Shown here in pieces: positions 37,064-46,979 of a stretch of DNA of 64,000 nt; positions within the stretch are counted from its first letter, which is position 1; the number at the start of each line of letters is the position of its first letter. The DNA lies in assembly GCF_904846315.1 (NCBI RefSeq), contig NZ_CAJHAF010000001.1, forward strand, positions 2,728,001 through 2,792,000, written 5' to 3'. Made by a program: the position numbers and the translations under genes. Under the pieces are notes generated by a model. The model was not told where the DNA came from and ran no database searches. It saw only the letters and a list, made by a program, of their open reading frames with translations. This stretch comes from Psychrobacter jeotgali. GTDB taxonomy: Bacteria; Pseudomonadota; Gammaproteobacteria; Pseudomonadales; Moraxellaceae.

Positions 37064-37996
37064 ATGGCAAGTGGCAGTTTATTACTATTGCTCGATGACA
37101 TAAGCCTATTAATGGATGATGTCTCGGTCATGACCAAAGTAGCAGCAAAAAAAACAGCAGGACTAGTAGGCGATGACTTAGCATTGAATGCTGAGCAAGT
37201 GACAGGGGTTAAACCAAGCCGAGAGCTGCCAGTCATCTGGGCGGTTACCAAAGGCTCATTTGTAAATAAGCTCATCTTGGTGCCAGCTGCGTTATTAATC
37301 AGCTATTTTATACCTTGGCTTATCACCCCTTTACTCATGATCGGTGGTCTGTTTTTAAGTTATGAAGGTGCTGAAAAGGTAGTCCACAAGTTTTGGCCAA
37401 CTTTACTTCCAGATGACGAGGAGCATGAAGCACGGCGTACCGCCAATGCTGAAGATGAAGATAGGGTAGCGTTTGAAAAGAGTAAGATTAAAGGCGCTAT
37501 TCGTACGGACTTTATCTTATCCGCTGAAATTTTAGTTATCTCTTTAGGAGCAGTAACGGCAACCGGCGGAACAGTATTAGAAAAAGGGATTGTGCTATCT
37601 ATTATTGCTTTAGTTGTGACAGTCGGTATTTATGGTCTAGTGGCGGGTATTGTAAAAATCGATGATGCAGGGCTGCATTTGATTAAAGAATCAGAAGCAG
37701 GAGAGAGTAAGCGTAAGCTTGGCGAGTTTATGCTCGCTGCTGCTCCAAAACTCATGAAGTTCTTATCCATCGCTGGTACCATCGCTATGTTTTTAGTGGG
37801 CGGCGGTATTATTGCTCACGGTATTGGTTATTTGGATAATATTGTAAAAAGCATTGCCAATCAGATTGGATTGCTAGAAGGGTTAGTAACGATGTTATTA
37901 CAGGGTATCGTTGGTCTAATCGTTGGGGTGATTGTTTTGTCTATTATTAACCTCATTAGTAAAGTCCGCAGCGGTGATGAATCCGTAGCTCATTAG
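37064..37996 (+). CDS. yedI: DUF808 (YedI-type) inner membrane protein
   Basis: A 310-residue membrane protein of the DUF808 family. The start MASGSLLLLLDDISLLMDDV and the stretch KTAGLVGDDLALNA are diagnostic. About six hydrophobic segments follow (~90-125, 150-210, 235-310), with a charged loop DDEEHEARRTANAEDEDR between. The function is unknown; a transporter-like role is assumed for the family. Ribosome binding site AAGGAG precedes the ATG. It is a single gene ending in a very strong bidirectional terminator shared with rne. Confidence 0.88.
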   Translation: MASGSLLLLLDDISLLMDDVSVMTKVAAKKTAGLVGDDLALNAEQVTGVKPSRELPVIWAVTKGSFVNKLILVPAALLISYFIPWLITPLLMIGGLFLSYEGAEKVVHKFWPTLLPDDEEHEARRTANAEDEDRVAFEKSKIKGAIRTDFILSAEILVISLGAVTATGGTVLEKGIVLSIIALVVTVGIYGLVAGIVKIDDAGLHLIKESEAGESKRKLGEFMLAAAPKLMKFLSIAGTIAMFLVGGGIIAHGIGYLDNIVKSIANQIGLLEGLVTMLLQGIVGLIVGVIVLSIINLISKVRSGDESVAH

Positions 37997-38047
37997 TAGC
38001 TTACTAGTTACTCATTATTTTCCATAACAATGCCTTATATCCAATTA

Positions 38048-38081
38048 AAAGCCCCGCATATCAACTGATATGCGGGGCTTT
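38048..38081. terminator. Bidirectional terminator between yedI and rne
   Basis: A perfect 15-bp stem AAAGCCCCGCATATC (38048-38062) with GATATGCGGGGCTTT (38067-38081) has a 4-base loop and A/T-rich flanks on both sides. It serves convergent genes. Confidence 0.9.
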
Positions 38082-38110
38082 CTTTAGTTTGAAGCATAAG
38101 AGTAGCGTTA

Positions 38111-41100
38111 CTAATCAGCTCCGCTATCACTGTCTGAGCTATCTACCTCGGCTTGTTCAGCTTGCGTTGGTTTTTTATGCTCAGCTTTAGGCTTGCGGCT
38201 CCGCGCCTTTGGTACCTTTGACTGTACTTTCGGTGTAGTTAGATTAAACATACTGGTCTGTGGTAGCAATTGCTCAGCCACATTTTCGATCATGTTTTTA
38301 TAACTAGCGATAGTGGTTTTCGATTTCGCTGATTGACTATCATCCTTTGTAGGCTCGTCATCTTGCGCACTTTGGTCATCGCTGGTATTGGCTTGATCAG
38401 CCTCTAGCAGCTCCTCACTTTCAGTACTGATATCACTCGCCTGTTCTGCACTAGTCAGAGCGTCAGCTTGGGTTTCATCAGCATCAATCTCGCTAGCGTT
38501 CTGCTTGCCGTCATTTTGCTGCTCATACCCTTGATCTTCGGTGCTCACCTCGGCGGTTTCGGCTACAGTAGTAGTCTCTTCTACCTCTTGCTGAGCATCC
38601 TTTAGACCGGGCTGCACCTCAGGAAGGGTCAACGTGGCTTGCTGCTGCGGCTCATCCGTATCATAATCAGGATGCTGACCACGTGGATCATTGCTAGCAC
38701 GTTTGCCTATAGCTGTTGGTGTCACCTCAGTTTTGCCCTGCGGCGCCGCATATTGGCTGACCGCTTGAGTCATTGCGCTAAAGCGTGCTAGATAATCAGC
38801 GCTAAGGGGCTGATAACCATAGTTGCTAAAATCAAAGACATCAGCGTCGGCCTGCTTAGGCGCTTCTACTGGCTGAGAATAGCTCGTCATTGCGGCAATA
38901 AAGCTACCAATGACGCCATTATCTGCTAATTGGTTTTCCGCATCCTGAAGCGTAGCACGAATAAACTCGCCGACCGTACCACGGAGAGTAGAAATACCGG
39001 CCGTAGCTGGTACTACATCAGCTTTATTGGCATCGTTCGTTTGAACGCCCTGCTGTTGCTGATGACGTACTACGCGTGGGTCATTACTGGCTTGCCCATA
39101 TTTATCGGCAGTAATATAGCGTGCCGCAAATAATGCCTCATGAGTAAGCTCAACTGCAGGCTTGCCACTTTCGCTGCTCCCTTTATCTTCTTTATCATCG
39201 CTATCTTTACTGGCGTTTTCCTTAGAAGTAACGTCAGTAACAGTCGGACTAGTAACAGTCGTTTCCTGCTTTTGCTCCTCGCTGACCTGCTGGGTTTCAG
39301 ACGATGTTGTAGACATAGGTGCTGACTTAGCAGTTGCTGAAGCATCCTCCTTTTGGTCCTTAGTAGCCGTTGTAGAGACAGGCTGCTCAGCACTAGACGT
39401 TTTATCATCTGTAGGTGAACGAGCGCCGCTGTTATCATCTTGAGTATCAGACGGTGTTTTATTGGCAGCTTCATCTGTACTCACCTCTGCCTGCTTTGCA
39501 GTAGTAGGCTGGTTCTCAGACTTGCTATCATCCAAAGACAAATGGACCACTTCTGGAGATTTGAGCTTAACGGGAGACTCATTAACTTGCAGCGTTACCT
39601 CATTAGGGTCTTGCTGACTACGCGTGCTGGCTTTAGCTTTGCTACTATCAGCAGTAGTCTGGGTTTCACCTTGTTTAGCAGTGCTGTCTAAAGTTTCGCC
39701 GCGCTCCAGAGTACCACGTGAAGGACGCTTGCTGTGCGGCTTACGTTTGTTACGAGTATGCTCATCAGCGTCGCTACTATCTTGACCATTGGTATCAGTG
39801 GCGCCAGAGTCCTGACGCTTATTGTCATAACGGTTGTTACGCTGGCGATCATTACTGCGTTTATTATCGTCGCGTTTGTGCTGACTATCGTCTTGGCTAT
39901 CAGTTTTACCCGTATTTTTGGAGTCATTAGTGCCATTGGTTCCATTATCAGCACTGCTGCTATCAGCTACTCGATGACTGTCATCACGCTGATCTTTTCT
40001 TTGACGTGGTTTTGATGATCTGGTTTTACGGGGTTTACGCTTTCTCTTATCGTCATTTTTATCTTCGTCTTTGTCTTCACTAGTGCCTTGAGTCGTATGT
40101 TGGCGTGCTTGTTGAGCATCATCTTGCTGCGCCGCTGTGCTATGGCTACTAGTTAAAGGGCTACTAGTTAAAGCACTATTATCGACTTGGCCAAATGAGC
40201 CTAGACTTTGAGCGCCAGTGTTTACAATAGCCTCGATAGCTTCAGCAGCTTCACGGCTACTTACGCTGTGAGCGGTCTGCGCTTGTGGGGCTTGAGCAAA
40301 TAAATTAGACAACCAAGCTACGGCTTGTGGCTGGGCTGCAGCCGGAGCAGCTGCGCTCACAGCTTGAGCGTTTTGTTGCACTTTTGGTGATGGCGTCTGA
40401 GCGCTATGCTGCTGTTGATTTTGAGTGGCTTGCACGGTCGCACGCACTGAAGTTACGGCGCTACTATTTTCAAGACGCTGGTTTTGTTGTCCCCCGCTAG
40501 GCTCGTGGTTTGAGTGGCTATTTGACTGACTGTCCTGCTTCGTAGAGGATGCTCGTGGTTGGCGGGTAGGCTGCTGCTCTGGACGCTCTTTTTCAGCGGT
40601 TTGCCAGTCAACATCATAACCCAAATCGCTATACTCTTGCTGCTGGGTATCGGTAATACGCTCATAGCTTGAGGGCGCAAAACCATCACGATTAAAGTGC
40701 AATTTAAAATTAGGCGACTCAAGATGAGCGTGTGGCAAAATAGTAATACGGGTGCCACTATCTTGCTCTAGATAAACCAGGCTATCACGCTTCTCGTTCA
40801 GCAAAAAGGCAGCAATATCGGTCGGTACTTCGGCTTGAACCTCACCCTGACGCTCTTTTAGGGCGATCTGCTCGATTTGGCGCATAATCGACAACGATAA
40901 TGAGCGCAAATCACGAATCATACCGTTACCATGACAGCGTGGGCAGATATAGCCTGTTGATTCCTCTAATGAGGGGCGTAGACGCTGACGACTCATTTCC
41001 ATCAACCCAAACTTGGAGATATCGCCAAACTGGACGCGGGCACGGTCGTATTTAGTGGCATCAATCAGACGTTTTTCGACTTCTTTTTGATTCTTATTGT

Positions 41101-42142
41101 CATTCATATCAATGAAGTCGATGACAATTAGGCCGCCCATATCACGCAGGCGTAGCTGGCGTGCAATCTCGTCAGCCGCCTCTAAGTTGGTATGATAAGC
41201 GGTTTCAGCAACATCTGAGCCTTTGGTCGACTTAGCTGAGTTGATGTCGATAGAGACCAAAGCTTCGGTTTGGTCAATCACAATAGAGCCGCCTGAAGGC
41301 AAACGGACTTCACGCTGATAAGCGGTCTCGATTTGCTTCTCGATATTAAAGCGAGAAAACATCGGCTCATAATCGGTATATTTACGCAGCTTTTCAGCCT
41401 GGGTCGGCATTACCGCATCAATAAAACCTGCCGCTTCAATATAAGCGTTTTCGTTATCGATCCAAATCTCACTGATATCATCACGCAGATAATCACGTAC
41501 CGCACGCGTAACCACGCCCGCTTCTTGGTGCACCAAGCGCGGTGAAGGATATTTTTTATTTTGTTCTTGAATGGCTTGCCAGATATTGAGCAGGTGATTT
41601 AGATCATGCTGTAAGTCTTCTTGAGTCTTACCAATACCAGCGGTACGAATGATGACGCTCATGCCTTTAGGCAAATCAAGGTTACTGAGCATGCGCTTCA
41701 TATCTTCACGCAGCTTGCCTGATATCTGACGTGAGATACCGCCGCCACGCGGATTGTTGGGCATCAGTACAAGGTAGCGACCAGCGAGCGACACATAAGT
41801 AGATAGCGCTGCACCTTTATTACCACGCTCTTCTTTTTCGACCTGCACGATAAGCTCGTCGCCTTCTTTAATGAGCTTTTTGATGTTTTCATCACGTGGA
41901 TTACCGCTCAAGTATTCGGTTGAAATCTCACGGATAGGCAAAAAACCCTGACGCTGTGAGCCATATTCAACGAATACTGCTTCAAGCGAGGGTTCGACAC
42001 GGGTCACGTGACCTTTATAAATGTTGGATTTTTTTTGTTCACGGGTACGATTTTCAAGATCGAAATCATACAGATGGTTGCCTTTACATAAGGCGACACG
42101 AATTTCTTCGTTTTGAGTAGCGTTGATTAAAATGCGCTTCAT
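38111..42142 (-). CDS. rne: Ribonuclease E
   Basis: A 1343-residue RNase E, longer than the 1061 of E. coli. The catalytic half has the start MKRILINATQNEEIRVAL, an S1 domain (~35-120), and the DNase I-like core with metal-binding Asp residues in VSIDINSAKSTKG and VIDFIDMNDN. The zinc link CPRCHGNG is near 400. The remaining ~800 residues are disordered, alternating Arg/Lys-rich RNA-binding blocks (KRKRKPRKTRSSKPRQRKDQ near 710) with acidic and Gln-rich ones. The motif ASNDPR occurs twice, near 1017 and 1147. It is the scaffold of the RNA degradosome and matures rRNA and tRNA. The gene is divergent from rluC across a 968-base gap. Confidence 0.96.
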   Translation of the reverse strand: MKRILINATQNEEIRVALCKGNHLYDFDLENRTREQKKSNIYKGHVTRVEPSLEAVFVEYGSQRQGFLPIREISTEYLSGNPRDENIKKLIKEGDELIVQVEKEERGNKGAALSTYVSLAGRYLVLMPNNPRGGGISRQISGKLREDMKRMLSNLDLPKGMSVIIRTAGIGKTQEDLQHDLNHLLNIWQAIQEQNKKYPSPRLVHQEAGVVTRAVRDYLRDDISEIWIDNENAYIEAAGFIDAVMPTQAEKLRKYTDYEPMFSRFNIEKQIETAYQREVRLPSGGSIVIDQTEALVSIDINSAKSTKGSDVAETAYHTNLEAADEIARQLRLRDMGGLIVIDFIDMNDNKNQKEVEKRLIDATKYDRARVQFGDISKFGLMEMSRQRLRPSLEESTGYICPRCHGNGMIRDLRSLSLSIMRQIEQIALKERQGEVQAEVPTDIAAFLLNEKRDSLVYLEQDSGTRITILPHAHLESPNFKLHFNRDGFAPSSYERITDTQQQEYSDLGYDVDWQTAEKERPEQQPTRQPRASSTKQDSQSNSHSNHEPSGGQQNQRLENSSAVTSVRATVQATQNQQQHSAQTPSPKVQQNAQAVSAAAPAAAQPQAVAWLSNLFAQAPQAQTAHSVSSREAAEAIEAIVNTGAQSLGSFGQVDNSALTSSPLTSSHSTAAQQDDAQQARQHTTQGTSEDKDEDKNDDKRKRKPRKTRSSKPRQRKDQRDDSHRVADSSSADNGTNGTNDSKNTGKTDSQDDSQHKRDDNKRSNDRQRNNRYDNKRQDSGATDTNGQDSSDADEHTRNKRKPHSKRPSRGTLERGETLDSTAKQGETQTTADSSKAKASTRSQQDPNEVTLQVNESPVKLKSPEVVHLSLDDSKSENQPTTAKQAEVSTDEAANKTPSDTQDDNSGARSPTDDKTSSAEQPVSTTATKDQKEDASATAKSAPMSTTSSETQQVSEEQKQETTVTSPTVTDVTSKENASKDSDDKEDKGSSESGKPAVELTHEALFAARYITADKYGQASNDPRVVRHQQQQGVQTNDANKADVVPATAGISTLRGTVGEFIRATLQDAENQLADNGVIGSFIAAMTSYSQPVEAPKQADADVFDFSNYGYQPLSADYLARFSAMTQAVSQYAAPQGKTEVTPTAIGKRASNDPRGQHPDYDTDEPQQQATLTLPEVQPGLKDAQQEVEETTTVAETAEVSTEDQGYEQQNDGKQNASEIDADETQADALTSAEQASDISTESEELLEADQANTSDDQSAQDDEPTKDDSQSAKSKTTIASYKNMIENVAEQLLPQTSMFNLTTPKVQSKVPKARSRKPKAEHKKPTQAEQAEVDSSDSDSGAD

Positions 42143-43110
42143 ATTTGTATCCTATGAGTACGCATAATCACGACAAAATGGGTGCTATGACACAGTGGCA
42201 AGTAAGGCTAATATGAGTATTAGCACTGAAATGTTATTACATAGAGGATAATAAAGCGCTCAAGCCATTATAAATTGTGCTTGAGGACCTGCATTTTTAT
42301 AACATCTAGCGCATGGCTACTCTTAAATTTTAATCCTAAATATCAGTATTTATAGTTGCTGTTTATGGCGGTTATCTTTGATAGTTCAGCTCTCGTCGTT
42401 ATACGTGGTAAGCGTGGCGATAGAGTCATACTATTTGAAGATACTGATGCTCGGTACTGATTGTCAGTACTGGTTGGTACTAAAATTTCCTAAAAGTGGG
42501 TCATGCTGTCACAGCTAAATTATAAAAATCTATCAACAACGTTACTATAATCGTAAGTCTAACTATAATGGTTGTAAGACATTATTAGGTTATGCAAATT
42601 ACTTGTAGCATTTATAGATAGAGTATTATTTATTATTCCAAAAGGTACAACATTCATTATAGGGTTAGTCGTTTCGGTTTTTATCACTACACTGTTCATT
42701 AGCGGGGCGTACTTGGCAAACAGAATAAAAGGCCGGCTCATTAGCACGGTATTATGCTCTCATTGTTCACATCAACTGTATTAGAAGATAGGTAAGCTTC
42801 ACTATCCTCTGTCAAATCTGTTTGACCGCCAATACTTATATAGCACATAGGCTGTATTTAGGCAGCTATTAAAGTGACCCTAAACGACTCCTACTTGCTC
42901 AACTGCACTGACCTAAATGACGATTAACCAAATAGTTATACAAACCAAAGGGTTAAACAAATCAAGTCGTTATTATGCGTATGCTGAGTAAATGGGTCTG
43001 GTTATTAGCAAATATCTTGCTTTATAGTCGGATGAGACGCGTAACATTATCGTCATCGGCGCTCAACATGCTAAACTATAACAAATCTTTGACTAAATAC
43101 CTAACTAAAA
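42143..43110. other. 968-bp divergent region between rne and rluC
   Basis: No credible gene. In E. coli the rne leader is several hundred bases and folds into hairpins through which RNase E controls its own mRNA; the size here fits. A 7-bp perfect hairpin (GTACTGA-TTG-TCAGTAC) sits at 42454-42470. A 62-codon minus-strand frame at 42559-42747 has no ribosome binding site or recognisable feature. Confidence 0.45.
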
Positions 43111-44154
43111 ATGACGAATTCAACAACCAACGATAAACCTATTCATGAAGCTCCGGCTATCTTCAATAGTAAAACCCGCCCTCAAAGCGCTGATGACGAG
43201 ATTAGTAACTTTGAAAAAGTTAATTATTTAGAAGTGACTCGCCATCAACATGATCAGCGTTTGGATAACTTTTTACTTAATCGCCTCAAAGGCTTGCCAA
43301 AAGCGCATGTCTATAAAATGATTCGCTCGGATGAAATTCGAGTCAATAATAAACGCTGTAAAGCCCACGATAGAGTGCAGCGTGAGGATGTGGTACGCAT
43401 TGCACCAGTACAGCTAGCGACTCGCGATAAGCCTATTATTAGTAACGACTTTGCTAAGAGTTTGCTGGCGCGCGTGGTTTATGAAGATGATGGTTTAATA
43501 GTGCTCAATAAACCTTCAGGTATAGCCGTCCATGGCGGCAGTGGGCTTGATTTTGGGGTGATAGAAGCCATGCGCGAGGTTACTGGCAAAAAGTATCTTG
43601 AGCTTATTCACCGTATCGACAAAGATACCTCTGGGCTACTGATGATCTCCAAAAAACGCTCGGCACTAAAAGACTTGCAGCAACATCTGGTTGATAAGAC
43701 CATTCAAAAGCATTACTTATGTATAGCAAAAGGTCAGCCTGCGATGGGTGAGCAGCGTATCGATGCGCCGTTGCTGCGCTTCACCCTAGCGAGCGGCGAG
43801 CGCCGGGTTAAGGTAGATGCGCAAGACCCGCAAAGTAAAGACAGCCAAACCGACATTGTGGTACACAGCCGCTTTACCGTTGGTAATCAGCCGGTAAGCT
43901 TAATAGAAGCCAAACCCTTGACCGGACGCACGCATCAGATTCGGGTGCATCTGGCGCATATCGGTCATCCGATATTAGGCGATGATAAATATAATCCGCA
44001 AGATAAATCGGGCGCGCACCGCTTGTGCTTGCATGCTTGGCGCTTAGATATCCCTGGTTATGAAGTGATTACTGCGCCATTACCTGAGGATATAGCGGCA
44101 ATGCTACCTGAAAACACTGAACTGCCAGAGGTTACCAAAAGTAATAATGACTAA
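43111..44154 (+). CDS. rluC: 23S rRNA pseudouridine synthase RluC
   Basis: A 347-residue RluA-family enzyme. The N-terminal ~35 residues are disordered, then an S4 RNA-binding domain (~45-110) and the catalytic domain with HRIDKDTSGLLMI, whose Asp170 is the nucleophile. GRTHQIRVHLAHIGHPILGD near the C-terminus is the second family signature. RluC modifies positions 955, 2504 and 2580 of 23S rRNA in E. coli. The divergent rne/rluC pairing is conserved across gammaproteobacteria and supports RluC over RluA or RluD. The downstream phosphatase gene starts eight bases inside its 3' end. Confidence 0.92.
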   Translation: MTNSTTNDKPIHEAPAIFNSKTRPQSADDEISNFEKVNYLEVTRHQHDQRLDNFLLNRLKGLPKAHVYKMIRSDEIRVNNKRCKAHDRVQREDVVRIAPVQLATRDKPIISNDFAKSLLARVVYEDDGLIVLNKPSGIAVHGGSGLDFGVIEAMREVTGKKYLELIHRIDKDTSGLLMISKKRSALKDLQQHLVDKTIQKHYLCIAKGQPAMGEQRIDAPLLRFTLASGERRVKVDAQDPQSKDSQTDIVVHSRFTVGNQPVSLIEAKPLTGRTHQIRVHLAHIGHPILGDDKYNPQDKSGAHRLCLHAWRLDIPGYEVITAPLPEDIAAMLPENTELPEVTKSNND

Positions 44155-44890
44155 AAGCAATATCACTCAGCCCCAATCGTCGATTATCCCTACCAATTAT
44201 CCAAAGACTCATAGCTCGGATTCTCATAGCTTAAGCTCTCATTGTTTGGCTGACAAAAAGCTGATTATCTTTGATTGGGATGGTACCTTAATGGATTCTA
44301 TAGGCTTGATTGTTGAGTCTATGCACATTGCTGGCGAGCAGCATGGCTTCCAGACCACCGACGAGGCAGTAAAAGGTATTATCGGGTTAAGCTTAATCAA
44401 AGGGATTAAAATCCTTTATCCTGTAGCAACTCCTGAGCAAGAACAGAAAATCCAACAAAGTTATGCCGATTATTATATTGCCAATAGTCATCGAACTCCA
44501 TTTTTTGCACCTATAGATACTATGCTGAAAACGCTAAAAAATGAGGATAAACTATTGGCAGTGGCTACCGGCAAAAAGCGTATGGGACTGGATCGAGTCA
44601 TAGAAGCTTCCAATAGTCAGCACTACTTTGCCATAACCCGCTGTGCTGATGAATCGGGCTCCAAGCCTGATCCGCAGATGCTACTCGATATCTTAGACTA
44701 TACTCAGCAGTCTATTGCTGATGCGGTCTTTATTGGTGATAGTATTTATGATATTCAAATGGCGACAGCGCTCGGTATGACCAGTATTGCCGTGAACTAC
44801 GGCACCGCTAGTAGCACCGAGCTGGGTGCCCAGCAGCCGACTTATCAAGTCGATACGCCAGCTGAGCTAGCTGACTTATTAACTGCCTAG
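44147..44890 (+). CDS. HAD superfamily hydrolase (Gph-like phosphatase)
   Basis: A 247-residue HAD subfamily IA hydrolase. A ~38-residue Ser/His-rich lead precedes motif I, LIIFDWDGTLMDS, with both Asp. Motif II is in AVATGKKRMGLD, motif III in GSKPDPQML, and motif IV in FIGDSIYDIQMA. The cap region lies between motifs I and II. The likely substrate is a small phosphate ester such as phosphoglycolate, but the true substrate cannot be read from sequence. It overlaps rluC by eight bases (ATGACTAA), so translation is coupled; the same pairing exists in other Moraxellaceae, from memory. Confidence 0.85.
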   Translation: MTKSNITQPQSSIIPTNYPKTHSSDSHSLSSHCLADKKLIIFDWDGTLMDSIGLIVESMHIAGEQHGFQTTDEAVKGIIGLSLIKGIKILYPVATPEQEQKIQQSYADYYIANSHRTPFFAPIDTMLKTLKNEDKLLAVATGKKRMGLDRVIEASNSQHYFAITRCADESGSKPDPQMLLDILDYTQQSIADAVFIGDSIYDIQMATALGMTSIAVNYGTASSTELGAQQPTYQVDTPAELADLLTA

Positions 44891-45086
44891 AGTAGTACCT
44901 ATAGTTGAGTCACTTTAAAAATGTTACAACTCAGTGCTACTGGTGTTAATTTTGCGCAGCCTCTGGCTGCAACGACACAGCACGCAAGTAAAATGAATAC
45001 CAGTGGCACGTGGCTGAATATGTCATTTTTATTTGGCATTGACTATATATTAAAGTGTGTTAACTATAATAATATAGCGTTAAAAA

Positions 45087-45115
45087 AGGGTTTATCACGA
45101 TTAGCGATAAACCCT
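45087..45115 (-). terminator. Terminator after engB (minus strand)
   Basis: AGGGTTTATC (45087-45096) and GATAAACCCT (45106-45115) form a 10-bp stem with a 9-base loop. On the minus strand it runs into TTTTTTAACGC. The plus-strand side also has CTGTTTG and may stop the HAD gene. Confidence 0.75.
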
Positions 45116-45144
45116 GTTTGCTTCAATGCACTCTAATATTACAG

Positions 45145-45897
45145 TTAGTCTTTCAGCTCAGTATTTTCTAGTTTAGTACTTTCTAGCTTAGTATCGGCGT
45201 CGTCAGGCGCTTGTTCACCAAGTTTATAATCATACCAGCGGCCCATAACTCCGGCCAGCTCGTCAATACCTTCTTTTCTAAGCGCTGAGAACAGCTGGAT
45301 AGTGCAAGGTAGATCTAGCTTTTTGAGCTGTTGACGGGTGTTGAGTAGCGCATTTTTAGCCGCACCATATTTAAACTTATCTGCTTTGGTAAGTAGGATA
45401 TGTACCGGTAGCTCACCGTCTTTTGCCCAATGCAGCATCTGCTCATCAAAGAATTTTAGCGGATGGCGGATGTCAGTAAGGAGTACTAGGCCCGCTAAGC
45501 TTGAGCGTGATACCAAATATTCTTCTAACTCAACCTGCCACTCCTTTTTCATCTCCAGCGGTACCGCTGCGTAGCCGTAACCGGGTAAATCAACCAAACG
45601 GGTATCAGTATCGCCAATGCTAAAAAAGTTAATCATCTGAGTGCGCCCCGGTGTTTTGGAGGAGCGTGCCAGTTGACGCTGGTTGGTTAGCGCATTAATA
45701 GCAGAGGACTTACCTGCATTTGAGCGGCCAGCAAAAGCCACTTCTAAGCCCTCATCAGGAGGACAGAGACGAAAAGTGGGTGCTGAGGTCATAAATTCGG
45801 TTTGTTGAATGCGCTGACGGGCTTTGGTGTTGAATTCGGCCTGTTCAGCGCTGGTGTTTTTAGGTGGGGTACTCATAAATAACTCATTAACATTCAA
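45145..45897 (-). CDS. engB: Ribosome biogenesis GTPase EngB (YihA/YsxC)
   Basis: A 250-residue GTPase of the EngB type. G1 is [17 protein letters not shown]3 [11 protein letters not shown] and G4 LLTKADKFK, with the typical [13 protein letters not shown] switch region. It helps assemble the large ribosomal subunit and is usually essential. The C-terminal ~30 residues are a charged tail with repeated [13 protein letters not shown] units. ATG 45897 is listed; ATG 45876 (MSTPPKNTS) is also possible, and neither has a strong ribosome binding site. It is divergent from a cytochrome c gene across 379 bases and ends in its own terminator. Confidence 0.93.
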   Translation of the reverse strand: MNVNELFMSTPPKNTSAEQAEFNTKARQRIQQTEFMTSAPTFRLCPPDEGLEVAFAGRSNAGKSSAINALTNQRQLARSSKTPGRTQMINFFSIGDTDTRLVDLPGYGYAAVPLEMKKEWQVELEEYLVSRSSLAGLVLLTDIRHPLKFFDEQMLHWAKDGELPVHILLTKADKFKYGAAKNALLNTRQQLKKLDLPCTIQLFSALRKEGIDELAGVMGRWYDYKLGEQAPDDADTKLESTKLENTELKD

Positions 45898-46223
45898 ATA
45901 TAGGGAGAGATGGGTTGAGATTTAGGCAGTATTTATAACTACAAAAGCTTTGAGAGCAAATGTCGATATTTATATGGACTATTGAAAAAACCGTCCTTAA
46001 CATCATATAGATAACAGCATAACATTAAAACGAGTGTCCGCTTAGTGAAAGTTATTAGTGAAGGTAAGATGGTCAATTATTGATCGATATCAACTATTTT
46101 TAATCTATAAGCTGCAATAGATGACATAAATTGTTACAATAATACTTTGAAGAGCTCGCTATGCTAATAATAGCTAACTATTGATCACTTAGTAGATCTT
46201 AAGTTGATTAATAAAGCGACTAA

Positions 46224-46253
46224 TTGATGGTAAAACTGAAATAACTTTATAAC
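46224..46253 (+). promoter_or_regulatory. Possible sigma-70 promoter of the cytochrome c5 gene
   Basis: TTGATG (46224-46229) and TATAAC (46248-46253) are 18 bases apart, matching consensus at 4/6 and 5/6. Transcription would start ~10 bases before the AAAGGAGG ribosome binding site. The rest of the 379-base gap shows nothing clear. Confidence 0.4.
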
Positions 46254-46276
46254 AAGCTGACCAAAGGAGGTACATT

Positions 46277-46612
46277 ATGCGCTCTGTAAAGAATTTTTTA
46301 GCTAAAACTAGCCGCGCTTTGGTTAGCACTACTGCCGCGCTTGTATTTAGCACCGCTATGGTTAATAGTGCCCTAGCAGCTGATATTGCAATTACTTACG
46401 ATAATTCCTGCGCTGCTTGTCATGATAGTGGCGCCTTGAACGCCATTAAAAAAGGCGATAGCGCTAAATGGCAACAACTGATACAGCAAAAAGGTATGCC
46501 AGCGCTGGTTGAGTCTGTTAAAGGCGGTATGATTCAAATGCCAGCAGGCGGGCTGTGTGATAACTGTAGCGATGAAGACTATCGTAAATTGATTGAATAT
46601 ATGAGCAAATAG
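46277..46612 (+). CDS. Cytochrome c5 family protein
   Basis: A 111-residue monohaem c-type cytochrome. The signal peptide covers ~1-35, ending near SALA. The haem site is CAACH (C45, C48, H49). Met ligands are available in GGMIQMPAGG. The pair of cysteines in GLCDNCSDEDYRKLI is the cytochrome c5 hallmark, forming a disulfide. It carries electrons in the periplasm between quinol oxidising complexes and terminal oxidases. A near-perfect ribosome binding site (AAAGGAGG) precedes the ATG. A cytochrome c4 gene follows after 367 bases and a terminator. Confidence 0.92.
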   Translation: MRSVKNFLAKTSRALVSTTAALVFSTAMVNSALAADIAITYDNSCAACHDSGALNAIKKGDSAKWQQLIQQKGMPALVESVKGGMIQMPAGGLCDNCSDEDYRKLIEYMSK

Positions 46613-46650
46613 TAAGTAAAATAAGTGGCAACAGTCTGTTTAAATTTACC

Positions 46651-46692
46651 AAAGCGCAAGTTTAATCAACTTTATGCGCTTTTTGCTTTTTT
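46651..46692 (+). terminator. Terminator after cytochrome c5
   Basis: AAAGCGCA (46651-46658) pairs with TGCGCTTT (46675-46682), with an inner AGTT/AACT helix, followed by TTGCTTTTTTTT. The rest of the gap to 46979 has no gene. Confidence 0.7.
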
Positions 46693-46979
46693 TTACATCC
46701 GCCTAAAAGCAATGTAAATAGCCCTATTTAGATATAAAAACCGTTAGATGCTACGATTAAGTAGGCAAATTCTATAAAGTCTTGCTATAATAATTGCAAA
46801 TAAACCCTGATGTCAGTAAGTGCTTTTGGACTCTACGAGATTGAGACCTTTAAATACATTAATCACCTTGCTAAATAGTAGGCTGACGTAGCGCATGCTG
46901 TGGGTACTCATTAGTACTATTACTCTAAGTCAATATCACTTTAAACAATACTTACGTCGAGTTAGTAGGATTCATATCA

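Noticed and set aside
39070..40015. Several frames antisense or out of frame to the RNase E scaffold
   Set aside because: They are by-products of low-complexity, skewed codons in the disordered region of rne.
42559..42747. 62-codon minus-strand frame in the rne/rluC gap
   Set aside because: No ribosome binding site, no recognisable domain, and composition like the surrounding non-coding DNA.
42787..42815. Minus-strand TTGACA as an rne promoter
   Set aside because: No acceptable -10 element lies at 16-18 bases; the best candidate is at 19 bases with a 4/6 match.
44921..45136. 71-codon plus-strand frame between the HAD gene and engB
   Set aside because: It runs through the engB terminator hairpin and has no ribosome binding site or domain.
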